A stretch of 64,000 bases of DNA from Eledone cirrhosa (taxonomy: Eukaryota; Mollusca; Cephalopoda; Octopoda; Eledonidae): contig OZ024743.1 of assembly GCA_964016885.1 (NCBI GenBank), forward strand, positions 126,724,919 through 126,788,918, read 5' to 3'. Positions 50,293 through 59,808 of this stretch are shown here, piece by piece; the first letter of the stretch is position 1, and each line of letters begins with the position of its first letter. A model generated the notes under the pieces. It saw only the letters and a list, made by a program, of their open reading frames with translations, ran no database searches and was not told the origin of the DNA. The translations under genes were made by a program, and so were the position numbers.

Positions 50293-51242
50293 CCCATACA
50301 AACTCTAAACTGGGCTGCATACAAAATGCTTACGAGCATTAATATATGTTTATTCAGTACATATTTGTTAATGTCTATGTATATGTTCGAGTTTGTGTAT
50401 GTGTGTAAGTGTGTGTTTATAGTAGAAATAACCACTCCTGAAAAGCAAGCGTACTCCTTGTACATATTAGGCGTGTGTAGAGAATGCTTTCGTGAAATCC
50501 AAAAAGTCCATATGCAATGTGCTGAATCATTTATGGATACTGAAACCCTTCATCACTCGGAGACAAAACACTGAATTTGTGGTGTCATTTGCACGTCTTC
50601 TCATTCTCCATTCAAATCCAGGAAGAAGTACTGTGCCTTTCTTTCTCTGCCTCTGTTGAGAAAACAGAGAGCAAGTAGAGAAATCTCTTGATTAAAAACC
50701 CGTATTTATATTATCCATCTTGTGTTATGGGTTCTCAAATAAATATGAAAAGCATCACTGGTGGGATATCGGAACGTAAAGTACACAAGTGAAGTCCACA
50801 ACATGTCCACAAGATTTATCCACGTACTCTCTGTTTGCTCAACAGAGTCAGGATATGGTATTTCTACACGGAATTCAATGCTGAGTGAAAGGGCAAAAGG
50901 CACCAAGAATTTGATGTTTTGGTCTGAGAGATGCAGAGGTTCAGTATCCTTAAATAAAACAACACATTGCATAAGGATCCTTTTGATTTCACTAAGTGAT
51001 TATTTCTACTATAAACACACACATACCGACAAACACAAACTCGAACACATACATAGACATTAACACATGTAATGAATAACCATATATTAATGCTCGTGTA
51101 CAATAGTGTAACTTATCTATTTATCATAGAGGGAAAAGAAAGAGAAAAAAATGACTGAATTCGGCAAAAAACTTAGACCTTGTAGGTTTGGTTGACAAAG
51201 ACTTTCTATTAGAATATTTAAATGATCCTGCTCGTTAAAAGG

Positions 51243-51314
51243 ATGTCGGTAGTGTAACGGTTAGCATGGTTTCTTTCATAGCAATTGTTCGTGGTTCGAC
51301 ACCTGGCCGACTTA
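51243..51314 (+). pseudogene. tRNA-like type 9 with anticodon TCA, intact B box
   Basis: B box ggttcgacacc is perfect, as at 38151, but the T stem 3' strand reads CCTGG. Confidence 0.6.
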
Positions 51315-51903
51315 TGTCATCTTTATTAAGGTACTGTTAAAATACTTTTTTATTTTCATTTCTCTTTCTTGATTAAATTTGTCTTTTTAATGATACCATT
51401 TGTTTTTCTTTATAATTCAAATGAAATAGGGAAAGGGCAGATGTAAAAAAAGTATCAAATTCTACATCAGCTGCGAATATATCTAAGACACATCTCATGA
51501 ACATAATGACAAATGGCGTAATTTACATTCCGAGATCAAATCCCACCAGTTGTGTCGCTGAAATTTTTTTGAGACACCATATGCAAGATGGATGACGTGA
51601 AGACGAGGATTATCGAGGAATTTCCCCATTTATCTCATTGTGGCTACCTCCAGTTATGCAGAGTACTCCCTCTAGCATTGCAAACTCACAAAGGGAGAAT
51701 TTCGTTTTTCTGAGTATCAAAACCCTATGAGTACCAGCCATATGATACGACCTGGTATCTGTATCGAATGATTTGTTGAAGTCAACAAAGACTACATACA
51801 ATGCTTTGTTATTTCTAAAGAGAAAACTTAAAGCAGCAGCTTTGCTAGATACAAACATTTTGTATAGTTCAATATCTTTAAATGATGGTAAAGTTTGTAT
51901 GAG

Positions 51904-51975
51904 GCGTCGGTGGTGTAACGGTTAGCATGGTTACCTTCCAAGCAGTCGATCCGGGTTCGACTCCCGGTCGACGCA
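51904..51975 (+). tRNA. tRNA-Gly (TCC), type 1, array B, stem-damaged
   Basis: Last type 1 copy, near the array edge. G30 to A breaks a pair in the anticodon stem (A30-C40), and C65 to T gives a wobble in the acceptor, as at 19192. The two outermost type 1 copies share the C65T change, while the four inner ones are perfect. Confidence 0.65.
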
Positions 51976-52294
51976 TCTTCAATTTTGTTTGTTTAGACAC
52001 TGTTCATGCAGATTTTTTTTATTATATTTTCATAACGATTTCGGCTGCATGTTACATGTCCATCGTTTGAGACTATCTATATCTGCCTAAAAGGCAAGTA
52101 TAAATGGTTGAGAAAAAGTTATTAAGAAAAGAATAATTCTATACCCTCATTTAGACAGCATATCTCTATTGCACCTGGCGGATTGGTGTAAACGGAGTAC
52201 TTTACCCTTCTGAAATCAAATCCAGAAGCATCTTTGGTAGACACAAAAAACTTCCTTTGGTTAGAATCTTTAAATGGTTTTACTCGTTGAAAAG

Positions 52295-52366
52295 ACGTCG
52301 GTGGTGTAACAGTTAGCATGACTTGCTTCCAAGCAATCGATCCGAGTTCGACTACCGGCCGAATCA
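52295..52366 (+). pseudogene. tRNA-Gly-like type 4, array B
   Basis: Same sequence as the copies at 32657 and 45755; last array B tRNA relic before the break at 52,686. Confidence 0.7.
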
Positions 52367-52686
52367 TCTTCGACAGGAGTTTAACTTGTGTGCCATTAAC
52401 TCTCATGCCAGACAGCGATGATAAATGTTTCTGGGTATCAAAACCCTCTGAGTACCAAGGATATGTCACAACCCACCAGTGATGTTGATATTTATTTGAG
52501 ACACCATGTGCAAGATGGATGACATGAAGTCTGGCATTAGCGATGAAATACTCTATTTGCTCAAAGTGTCAGTAAGAAAATCACAGCAGTTCTACCAGAA
52601 ACTCAAAATGGATAGAGGGACGTGGTACGGGCACCATGAAACAACGCTAGAACTGTTTGTTCGGAAAAACAAGAAATAGAAAGAAA

Positions 52687-52887
52687 TATGCAAGATGGAT
52701 AACGTGAAGACGAGGATAATCGAGGAATTTCTCTGGTTACTCAAAAGTCCAAGTGAAGAAAATGACAACATTTCTACTGGAAACCGAAAGTGGATTGAGG
52801 GGACGTAGTAAGAGAATCTTGAAACAACTCTAGAATTTAGGGTTGTTAAGAAAAAGAAAAAAGAAAAAGAAACCACGTGTTAATAGG
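52687..52887 (+). repeat. Rearranged B-unit fragment between array and LINE
   Basis: At 52,686 the sequence leaves the stretch just before the SINE site and joins the segment normally lying after the type 3 tRNA (tgcaagatggataacgtgaa, homologous to 21459 onward). It continues to a purine-rich stretch (aaagaaaaaagaaaaagaaa) and ends at ccacgtgttaata, where the LINE begins. Confidence 0.75.
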
Positions 52888-53105
52888 CGTTTCCCTGGAG
52901 GACGGCAAGGGAGGCGCGCTGGAAAAGCCACTCCAACTGGCGGGTCTCACACCTGCGGCTGGCCAGCTCAGCGCCTATGGTGATGAGTAGGGAGGTAGCA
53001 CTAGGGTCAAGGACACAAGAAGTCTCCACTGCCAGGGGTACAACCGCAAACCTGTCGGAGAGCGACCGGTATTTGAGGAGTTTGGCTCCTCAGCCCGAAC
53101 CTGGG

Positions 53106-53438
53106 TTAGTCGCAGAGTGCACCAGGTTGCGGCTGCAGAAACTGTCGGTGCAAGTGGCATCCCAGAGGAAGGGTTTGCCACCACGGAACGGGAAGATGGT
53201 CATCTGACCATTTGCCGCCCTCTCGGTCCATCTCCACCGGCTCGAGCTGGGAAGGAAAGCCTGCAGCGTCCAAGCCATGCTTTATGACCTCGTTGAGGGC
53301 AGCATGGCGTGCAAGGCGGCCGGCACTGTGGCGACAGGAAAGCGGGTGGAGGCCGAAAGAGTCTACGGTGCATCCGCAGCCACATTGGTGTGGCTCGCAG
53401 ACCCGGAGGCCGAGCGTCAAGGAAACGCCGATGCACAT
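53106..53438 (-). pseudogene. Cys/His and nuclease-like C-terminal part of the LINE (partial)
   Basis: Open 110-residue stretch, extended upstream in frame to about 53,590. H17, C19, C21, C23, H31, C35 and H45 form a Cys/His cluster (HQCGCGC, GLHPLSC, ARHAALN). It is followed by GGKWSDD and then a frameshift near 53.2 kb, after which another frame gives MTIFPFRGG and LWDATCTDSF. The order Cys/His cluster, PD-like site, WDATC recalls PD-(D/E)XK, restriction-like nuclease domains at the C terminus of RLE-type LINEs. Family assignment is inferred. Confidence 0.65.
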
Positions 53439-54023
53439 GCTATTGTTGTCTAGCTGCGTGCCAGTGGAGAGGGCGAGCAGGCCGTGGAGCCAGGCACCAC
53501 TGTGGGGTTTGGAGGCCGCACGAAAACAGGCAAGGCGGAGCTGGTCGAGCTGGTGCGTGAGCCTGTCTGAGGCCAGGCTGCACTGGATGGCATCCCAAGT
53601 GCTTTGGGGGGACTTGACATCAACAAGAGGTGAGGGGGAGGGACGTCTACTGGGCTAATCGCAGCCGGTCCCACGTCTCACAGGCGGCCTCACGTTCTCT
53701 GAACACAGAAGGTTCTATTGTGTTTTGAAGAACCCTGCTGACGAGGACGCGGTATGAGCTTGCCGACGAAATATACGCCGACAAAGCCAGTGAGATCGGG
53801 GACCGGAGGCCAAGACCGCCATACCTGACAGGTAAAGTGGCCTATTGCCATCCAATGTCGTCAAACTTGACGTTGCATATCGCCTCGGCGGCTGCTCGGA
53901 TACAAGTATCGAGGTCAGCGAGGAAAGATGTGTGGATGTAGCACGGAGAGCTGCGAAGGGTTTAGAGGAGCTTCGGCATGGCGAAGCAGTTCCTCAACAG
54001 AAAGAGAGTTGGGTGGCCGTCGA

Positions 54024-54557
54024 TCAAGCCCAGTCGGCTCGTGAGAGTCTGGACCTGATGGTGGAGCGGATGGCCGGCGGGTGGATCGGTGACCCGAGGA
54101 TGAGGACATCCTCTTTGGGGGTCACCTGTACCTGGTGGAGAATGGACCGCACGCCCGAGACGGAGGCTGCAAAGTTCTCAGCATCGTGGCTGAGATTCAC
54201 CACCTCCGACTTGGCCGAGTTGACTTGGAGGCCGATTCCTGCCAGGGCTGGAACCACCGATTGTAGGTCATGGCAGACAGTCTGTACGGGCCCGCCCAAC
54301 GTAGCATCATCCAGATACCAAACGTTGAGAGAGGCCGTAATACTCCGGGCGATGTGGTCAATACCAAGGGCAAACAGGAGGGGTCCCAAAGGGTCACCCT
54401 GTTGGACCCCAGTGGCCGCAGATATGACCGTATCAGCAGCAAGGAGCATGCTCGGGGCTCCATACGACAGGTAGGCCAGCGGGTAGACAGAGGGGGCTCG
54501 GCTGAGGCAGGCATCGAGCAGATGGTCCCGGCGTAAGCAGTTGAAGGCATTCCTCAT
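54024..54557 (-). pseudogene. Reverse transcriptase palm domain of the LINE (partial)
   Basis: 177-residue open stretch. NAFNCLRRDHLL at 3-14 fits the RT motif A region (in the preceding codons the frame reads LIVKLD before MRNAFN, so the start is not a real initiator). GVQQGDPLGP at 50-59 is the conserved non-LTR loop, and YLDD at 81-84 (54317-54306) is the catalytic YXDD. AKSEVV at 115-120 matches the following motif with a conserved Lys. The N-terminal fingers are separated by a stop, so the protein is broken. Confidence 0.88.
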
Positions 54558-54759
54558 GTCAAGCTTGACAATGAGGTGCTTGGAGTCTCTGGATGCCGGT
54601 TCCGATGAGAGGCTGTTGAAGAGCTGCCTGGTTGCATGTGCGGACCCCTAATAGGCACCGGACACGCCGACATCCAATTGCACAGGACTGAACTCCTCAC
54701 CCACTTCGGGTGTTATGGACCTGCAGACCACCTTGGTTGATGGTAGAGTTTGTATACAG

Positions 54760-54831
54760 GCGTCGGTGGTATAACGGTTAGCATGGTTGCCTTCTCAGCA
54801 GTCGATCGGGGTTCGACTCTCGGCCAACGCA
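54760..54831 (+). pseudogene. tRNA-Gly-like copy with anticodon TCT, array tail
   Basis: 72 nt. Loop CTTCTCA would give anticodon TCT with a pyrimidine at nt 37. A box tggtataacgg is acceptable. T arm tcggggttcgactctcgg is partly mispaired, and acceptor GCGTCGG against CCAACGC has one mismatch. Confidence 0.65.
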
Positions 54832-55653
54832 TATTCAATTTAGATTTTTTTGTGTAGGCACTATTCGTACAGATTTTACTTATTTTATTTTCAAAACTAT
54901 TTTTACTGCATGTTACATGTCTAACGTTTTAGACTATCTTTAATTTACTTTTATATGTAGACATTCTTCTTGAAGATTGTTCTTATTTTATTTTCATAAC
55001 CATTTCTACTGCATGTTACATGTCTAACGTTTTAATCGCATCGTTGACTTAATTTTATCGAGGTGTCGTTTAAAAAGAGACACCGTATGTACGATGGATG
55101 ACACGAAGACGAGGATTATCGAAGAATTTCTCTGTTTGCTGAAAAGACTGAGTATTAATAATGAGGACCTTGAACTCTGTTATTTATGACGAGATCTGTA
55201 GTAGAACGGGTTAACAGGTCAAGAGGAAAGGTAGCTTAAAACCAGGTCTTATCTCAATATGGCTACCTTCAGTTGAGAACAGAATGCCGCCTCGAGCATT
55301 ACTAACACATAAAGAGAGAATTTGTTTTGTAACTTTGCATGCAGCCCAGCTTGATAAGTATTATAAGTATGACATGAAGACGAGGATTATCGAGGAATTT
55401 CTCTATCACCTGTGTGACATATCCTCATCTGCCAACTATCAACGATAAGAGTAAACTTTTCTGGGTATCAAAACCCTCTGAGTACCAGCCACATAGCACG
55501 GCCTGATTTCTGTATCGAATGATTTCGTGAAGTCAACAAAGACCACATACAATGTTTTGATCTTTCCAAGCAAAAACTTAAAGCAGCAGCTTTGGAAGAC
55601 ACAAATATTCTGTATAGTTTAGTATCTTTAAGTGATGGCAGAGTTTGTATGAG

Positions 55654-55727
55654 GCGGCGGTGGTGTGTAACGACCAGCATGGTTTCCTTCCGAGCAGACG
55701 ACCCGGGTTCGACTTCCTACCGACGCA
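55654..55727 (+). pseudogene. Decayed tRNA-Gly-like copy, array tail
   Basis: 74 nt. Two bases are inserted in the A box (ggtgtgtaacg), D loop changed, anticodon arm tttccttccgagc disrupted, and T-stem 3' strand ttcct. B-box core ttcgact and 3' end cgacgca survive, followed by T5. Confidence 0.7.
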
Positions 55728-56377
55728 TTTTTAATTTAATTTTTTTTTATGTAGACACTATTCATACAGATTTTACTTATTTTATTTTCATAACTATTTT
55801 TACTGCATGTGACACGTCTAATGTTTTAGACTACCTATATCTGCCTAAATATCAAGTATAAGTAGTTAAGAAAACTATATTGATAACAGAATAATTCGGC
55901 ACTCTCAGTTGGGCAGCATATCTCTGCTACATCTCGAAGACTTGAGGTAAAACGGTGTACTTTACATTCCAATATAAAATCACGCCACTGATGCTTTTCA
56001 TATTTATTGGAGAACCCATACACAAGAAGGATGATATAAAAACGGATTTATCGAGAGATTTCTCGGCTTGCTCCCTGTTTAGTCAACAGAGTCAGAGGGG
56101 AAAAAATCATGGTACTTCTACCCGTAATTCAATGTAGAGTGAAAGGACACCACGAATGTGACGTTTTTTCTCTGGGAGATGCAGGGTTTCAGTATCCTTA
56201 AATAATACAACACATTGCATAAGGATTCTTTTTATTTCACTAAGTGGTTATTTCTACTATAAACACACACACACTTACACATATATACAAACTGCTTTGA
56301 AGTATAAGGAAACCCAAATGGTAAAAAGACAAATTTAATTAAGAATGAGAAGAAAAATTAAATAAAGTAATTAAATG

Positions 56378-56390
56378 CCCCCCCCCCCCA
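56378..56390 (+). repeat. Poly-C run
   Basis: A run of about 12 C in AT-rich sequence between the decayed array and the internally deleted pseudo-tRNA. Confidence 0.8.
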
Positions 56391-56418
56391 TCCCCACTCC
56401 ATAAAACAGATTTAAACT

Positions 56419-56476
56419 TGCCTCGGCGGGGCGTTGAAACCGGAGGCAACCATGCTAACAGTTGCACCACCGACAC
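56419..56476 (-). pseudogene. Internally deleted tRNA-Gly-like copy, minus strand
   Basis: 58 nt. The 5' half (gtgtcggtggtgcaactgtt) runs through ggttgcct and then directly into ccggtttcaacgccc. The anticodon's 3' side is missing. Confidence 0.6.
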
Positions 56477-56609
56477 CTTTGTGTTGACCAAAGAACTTTC
56501 CTCTCCTTCTCCCGTATGATACATAGAGATTGTAGAGTATTGTACACGAGCATTAATATATGTTTATTCAATATATATGTATTAATGTCTATATATGTAT
56601 GTTTCTGTG

Positions 56610-56614
<5 letters not shown>

Positions 56615-56645
<31 letters not shown>
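56615..56645 (+). repeat. (GT)n microsatellite
   Basis: About 15 GT repeats, growing out of the GT-rich flank (gtatgtttctgtgcgtttg) that is also part of the array units. Confidence 0.9.
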
Positions 56646-56647
<2 letters not shown>

Positions 56648-56809
56648 TAATTGCAGAAATAATCTTTCCGTGCGTAAACTCAAGCGTACTGCATGTATAG
56701 ACACATACACGATCTTCAGCTTATAAGGCAAAGAAACTTGGGTCTGTCACTGAATTCACCAAGTTTCTTCTAAAGAATGTGTTACAGCACCTCACATCCC
56801 ATTTCCTTC

Positions 56810-57500
56810 TCTTAGGTCTAACCCCACCGGTTCGAGCTGCAATGAAAGGCCAGGATCATTCAAGCCACGATTAACGAACTGAGGCGGCGTGACAGCCTAT
56901 GAAGACCGAAAGCGTTTACCATGGATCTGCAACAGCATTTGTGTTGCTCGCAGATCCGGAGACTGAACCTCAGGGAAACACAGATATGGAGACAGTCGCT
57001 CTCCAGCTAGGTACCAGTTGACAGCGAAGATGCAGCGTTCAGCCAGGCATCTGCTATGTAGTTGAGAGGCTAGTCAGAAACATGCTAGACCAGGCATGTC
57101 AAACTGTGGGTTCCCTGAGGACCACATCGGTCGCATATGTGTTGCCTGAGGGCAACACACGATAACTATTGCGCACATTACAACTATTTTTTAATATTTT
57201 ATATTACGAAGATAAAACATACTTGTGAAAACTTCGTGCGGGCCGCAGGTGTACTTGTAAAGGGCCACATGTTTGACATGCCTGTGCTAGACTGCTAGAC
57301 GATGCTGGTAGAGCAGGTGCGTAAGGCCGGCCAAAGCTTTGTCGTACTGGTTTACGTTCCATTTACATGCCGTCAATGCCAATGAAACTTGAGACCGATG
57401 ATCAAAACCACTGTATCTGACAGGTAAGGTGGTTTGTTGCCATCCGGTATTATCGAACTGAACGTTGCATATCTCCCCTGCCCAAAAGTTATGAATTATA
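56810..57500 (-). mobile_element. Older copy of the same LINE family, split by a MITE
   Basis: Matches 53.2-53.4 kb and 53.76-53.89 kb at DNA level (ccaccggttcgagctg; ctgacaggtaaggtgg; gaacgttgcatatc). On minus, the right part encodes ICNVQFDNTGWQQ and TLPVRYSGF, the thumb region that the larger copy also has. The left part aligns with the Cys/His region but is full of stops. The hAT-type element at 57091-57284 interrupts it. Confidence 0.8.
57091..57284. mobile_element. hAT-type MITE, 194 bp
   Basis: Perfect 14-bp terminal inverted repeats CAGGCATGTCAAAC / GTTTGACATGCCTG, flanked by the exact 8-bp duplication tgctagac (57083-57090 and 57285-57292). Eight-bp duplications and CAGG..CCTG ends are typical of hAT elements. 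No coding capacity. Subterminal sequence (tgtgggttccc / agggccacat) extends the repeat imperfectly. Removing it and one duplication restores the LINE alignment. Confidence 0.92.
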
Positions 57501-57606
57501 GAAATTTCGTGTAGATGAAGGGAATTTTTCGATTGAACTATCAACGATGTGAGTTTGTGATGACATATATAGAGACGTGTAAACATGAAAGGGTGCGTGT
57601 ATGAGA

Positions 57607-57608
<2 letters not shown>

Positions 57609-57674
<66 letters not shown>

Positions 57675-57782
57675 CAGGAGGGAGAGAGAGCAAACAAGCG
57701 AGCGCGCGCGAGAGAGAGAGAGTGCGAGAAAGAAAGAGAGATGAGAGGAGGGACGATAGAGAGAGAAAGAGGAAGGGAGTGT
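57609..57782 (+). repeat. (GA)n microsatellite and purine tract
   Basis: A pure GA run (57611-57672), then about 110 bp of degenerate purine sequence with a short GCGCGCG insert. Open frames here are simple Arg/Glu or Leu/Ser repeats, not genes. Confidence 0.9.
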
Positions 57783-57954
57783 GAGTGAAAGATAATCTAA
57801 AGATGCGAGCTATCAAATTAGAAAAAGTAAGCAGCAAGGGTGGTGCCCCAGCATGGCCTCAGCCGGATGGCTGGAACAGGTAAAAGAGTAAAAGAGTGCA
57901 GTTCGACAGATGGTTCCACCTCGCTGGCCAGGAAAAATAGCAGTCTGCTAACTG

Positions 57955-58100
57955 ATTAGGTGAGCGCGAGATTATGTTGTGTTTGGTCATTTCACGGGAT
58001 TTTTGTGTGCGATCTTTAGTTATTTATACAAGATGACCAAAAATGGCCGTCATTTTGGTGAAAATAACATGATAGCTGTATACTCTTTCGCTACTATAGT
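57955..58100 (+). repeat. Unclassified dispersed repeat, copy 1
   Basis: Aligns with 58,712-58,850: shared blocks include ggtcatttcacgggattttt versus ggtcatttggtgtgattttt, and ttggtgaaaata in both. Direct orientation, diverged. Confidence 0.6.
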
Positions 58101-58711
58101 TTCCGGCTTAGATTGTTGAGAAAAAAGAAAGCAAAAAATAACAAAAGTTAGTGAAAGAAAAGTCATAATGATGTTAGTATGTGTGGTTACTTGGATTTAA
58201 GACCTGGGCTGATTGAGAGCTCGGCGGAGTGTTAAATGATGCGACGAAATTTCTATGATCGACCAAGTGTTCAAGTGAGCTTCAACTAGTGCAAGTAATT
58301 ACGTACTTCTGTGAGTGAAAGTAGCTGGGAGCAGTGCAGTGTAATGCAGCTGCATTTTCAGTGCAAGCTTGCATGTCCAAGTAAATCTGAACAGTTGTGG
58401 GATTAATTCGTCTAATATGTACTTAACAGAGGTTAGTTGAAGGACGAGAGGAAAAAGTATCTACAAAATAATCTCAAATAAGACATCCATATACAGCATG
58501 GACGTGTATTTTTGTGAAGTTGCGTGATACATGTGAACTGTATGCAAATGAGTGTAAACATACTAAATCCAATGAACAAAGACAGGAAAGAAAAACAATA
58601 TGAATTGTCTAAGCGCCGAAAATTGGCAAATAGAAAAGGAAAAGAGAAGCAAAAAATAAATTATATATAATAAAAATAAATAATATATAATCGTCCAGAC
58701 AGTTAAGAGTT
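58101..58711. other. Unannotated AT-rich spacer
   Basis: No tRNA, open frame or repeat recognised. Mixed AT-rich sequence with A-rich strings near 58,560-58,690. Confidence 0.6.
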
Positions 58712-58850
58712 GAGCGAGGGCAATCTCATGCTGTGTTCGGTCATTTGGTGTGATTTTTGTGCACCTAATTTAGTTATTGGGACAAAATGATTAAAATGGT
58801 TGTTAACTTGGTGAAAATATATAAGACATTTTTGTTATTAGTCACAGTTG
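58712..58850 (+). repeat. Unclassified dispersed repeat, copy 2
   Basis: Partner of the segment at 57955. The ~610 bp between them has no recognised content except an AT-rich stretch (58,600-58,690). Confidence 0.6.
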
Positions 58851-58946
58851 TATAAATAACATTACAAATATTCACAAAGTTGGCTTAAAAACCATTGATA
58901 ATTACATAAATATGAAAAAGCAAAATTAAGAAATAGAGGAAGGGTT

Positions 58947-59345
58947 TGTAGTGACCCCTAGCGGTTAAATCCAGAAGTAATGAGAATTACGTCCCTTCGG
59001 GACTGTAGGGACCCCTAGTGTCAACAACAAGAAGTAAATGGGGACTATATATTGAGACAGCGAGACACCTCTTCCTCTCTTACACGGCCAGCCGTCCGGG
59101 AATCAAGATGCAACTCTGCCTTCTCCGACTTTTAGTTCACCTACTCCAGTGAACATGTTAAGAGCAACTCTCTCACTAACTATGGTGGCAGCCTACAACA
59201 GCCCCATGAACAAATAACGAATAACATCGTCAACCTTCGCAACTCGTGGTAATATGTTTATTGTCCTTTTTTGACTCAAGTGAAGTAAACCTTTGTATAT
59301 AAACCAAAAAGCCATTCTTGTTCTTTCAACAACAACTGTTAAAAT
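58947..59345 (+). other. Possible solo LTR or other repeat with internal duplication
   Basis: Starts tgtagtgacccctagcgg; a related 34-bp block recurs at 59004-59037 (tgtagggacccctagtg), both ending agaagtaa. A TATA-like tatatattgag follows at about 59,046. A TG start and an ACAACA string near 59,330 would suit an LTR, but no flanking duplication or internal domain is visible. Confidence 0.3.
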
Positions 59346-59376
59346 AATAACTGTACTAATACCATTCTTCTAAAGG

Positions 59377-59808
59377 TTAAAGATCTGGCTGTATGGGAAA
59401 GTAGAGGAAAGGATTATAAAATCCGTAAATGAGAGGAAAAGGAGAGGAAAGCAAGAATTCTAAGGCCACGGTTGAAAGGGAGGAGGAAATGGAGAGGGTG
59501 ATGGGATCTGGGCTGAGGGCGCGGCGGTGTTGGGACTGCGGACAAAACTGCAAAAGCATTTCCGCGGGCACCCGCTGCACCAGCCATCCCACCTCGTGGA
59601 GCTCTTTCTTCTGGCAGGCTGCTGACGTTCTGATCTTGCAGAGGAGCTCGGCACTACGAGCTCCGAGTACGCCTGAGATCTCGACGGCGAATGGTGCGAA
59701 GAGGAAGCAAACCGGACAATCCCCGTTATTTGTTTGTCCCCGTTTCCGCTGCATTGCGGGCCACACTACCGGGGTTTATGGTCATCAAAATATCTATATA
59801 CGATTGCG

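Larger units (their letters stand above)
15647..52686. repeat. Array B: ~6.54 kb higher-order repeat with nine tRNA-Gly-derived loci
   Basis: The type 1 tRNA recurs at 19192, 25739, 32266, 38812, 45363 and 51904, steps of 6547, 6527, 6546, 6551 and 6541. Copies are nearly identical over their length, except the first partial unit (15.6-19 kb), which is more diverged. A complete unit, read from type 1, holds type 1 (+), type 4 (+), a SINE (-), type 3 (+), type 2 (+), type 7 (-, 28-nt stub), type 5 (-), type 6 (-), type 8 (-, 55-nt stub) and type 9 (+). Homology to array A in the tRNA flanks shows that the long unit arose from shorter ~1 kb tRNA-bearing blocks, some inverted. It ends at 52,686, where the sequence jumps to another part of the unit. 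Confidence 0.93.
52888..54739 (-). mobile_element. Degraded 5'-truncated LINE with reverse transcriptase and nuclease-like region
   Basis: GC-rich island in AT-rich arrays. Reading on minus from 54,739: a segment VVCRSITPEV..SPVQLDVGV, a stop in place of the family's usual Gly-rich stretch, the RT palm (54557-54024), a thumb-like part ending LPVRYGGLGLRS near 53.8 kb, a stretch TWDAIQCSLASDRL, a Cys/His cluster and nuclease-like region, and the C terminus WLFQRASLAVLQGNA next to 52,888. Several frameshifts and stops; not functional. Array sequence abuts both ends without an obvious target duplication, and the array is not continuous across it. Confidence 0.88.
54740..56476. repeat. Decayed tail of the tRNA-Gly array
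   Basis: Beyond the LINE, array flank sequence resumes (tgatggtagagtttgtat just before a tRNA-like copy). Worn copies of the downstream flank (ctgcatgttacatgtctaac) occur at about 54,907 and 55,010, and of the upstream flank at about 55,480-55,650. Three pseudo-tRNAs are present. Divergence from arrays A and B is clearly higher than among their own units, so this looks like an old array edge that is no longer homogenised. Confidence 0.8.

Noticed and set aside
1..52686. CRISPR-like or satellite-centromere interpretation of the regular repeats
   Set aside because: Units are kilobases long, contain tRNA genes on both strands and show no short repeat-spacer pattern; they also lack a simple ~170-bp satellite period.
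166..52876. Dozens of 60-130 codon open frames on both strands inside the arrays, repeated with the unit
   Set aside because: They occur at the repeat period, cross tRNA genes and SINEs, overlap on opposite strands, show no domain, signal or codon pattern, and are broken by point changes between units.
53212..54474. Plus-strand open frames of 148 and 209 codons
   Set aside because: They are antisense shadows of the GC-rich LINE; the minus strand carries the RT motifs and the Cys/His region.
52888..54739. Precise target-site specificity of the LINE for the tRNA array
   Set aside because: Array sequence lies on both sides, but no target duplication is visible and the array is rearranged there, so one copy cannot establish specificity.
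57541..57837. Leu/Ser-rich minus-strand frame and Arg/Glu-rich plus-strand frame
   Set aside because: Both are translations of the (GA)n tract.
57836..57900. Possible SINE tail (gccccagcatggcctcag, then ggtaaaagagtaaaagagt)
   Set aside because: It looks like a repeat tail, but I could not define a head, ends or duplication, so it is not listed as a feature.
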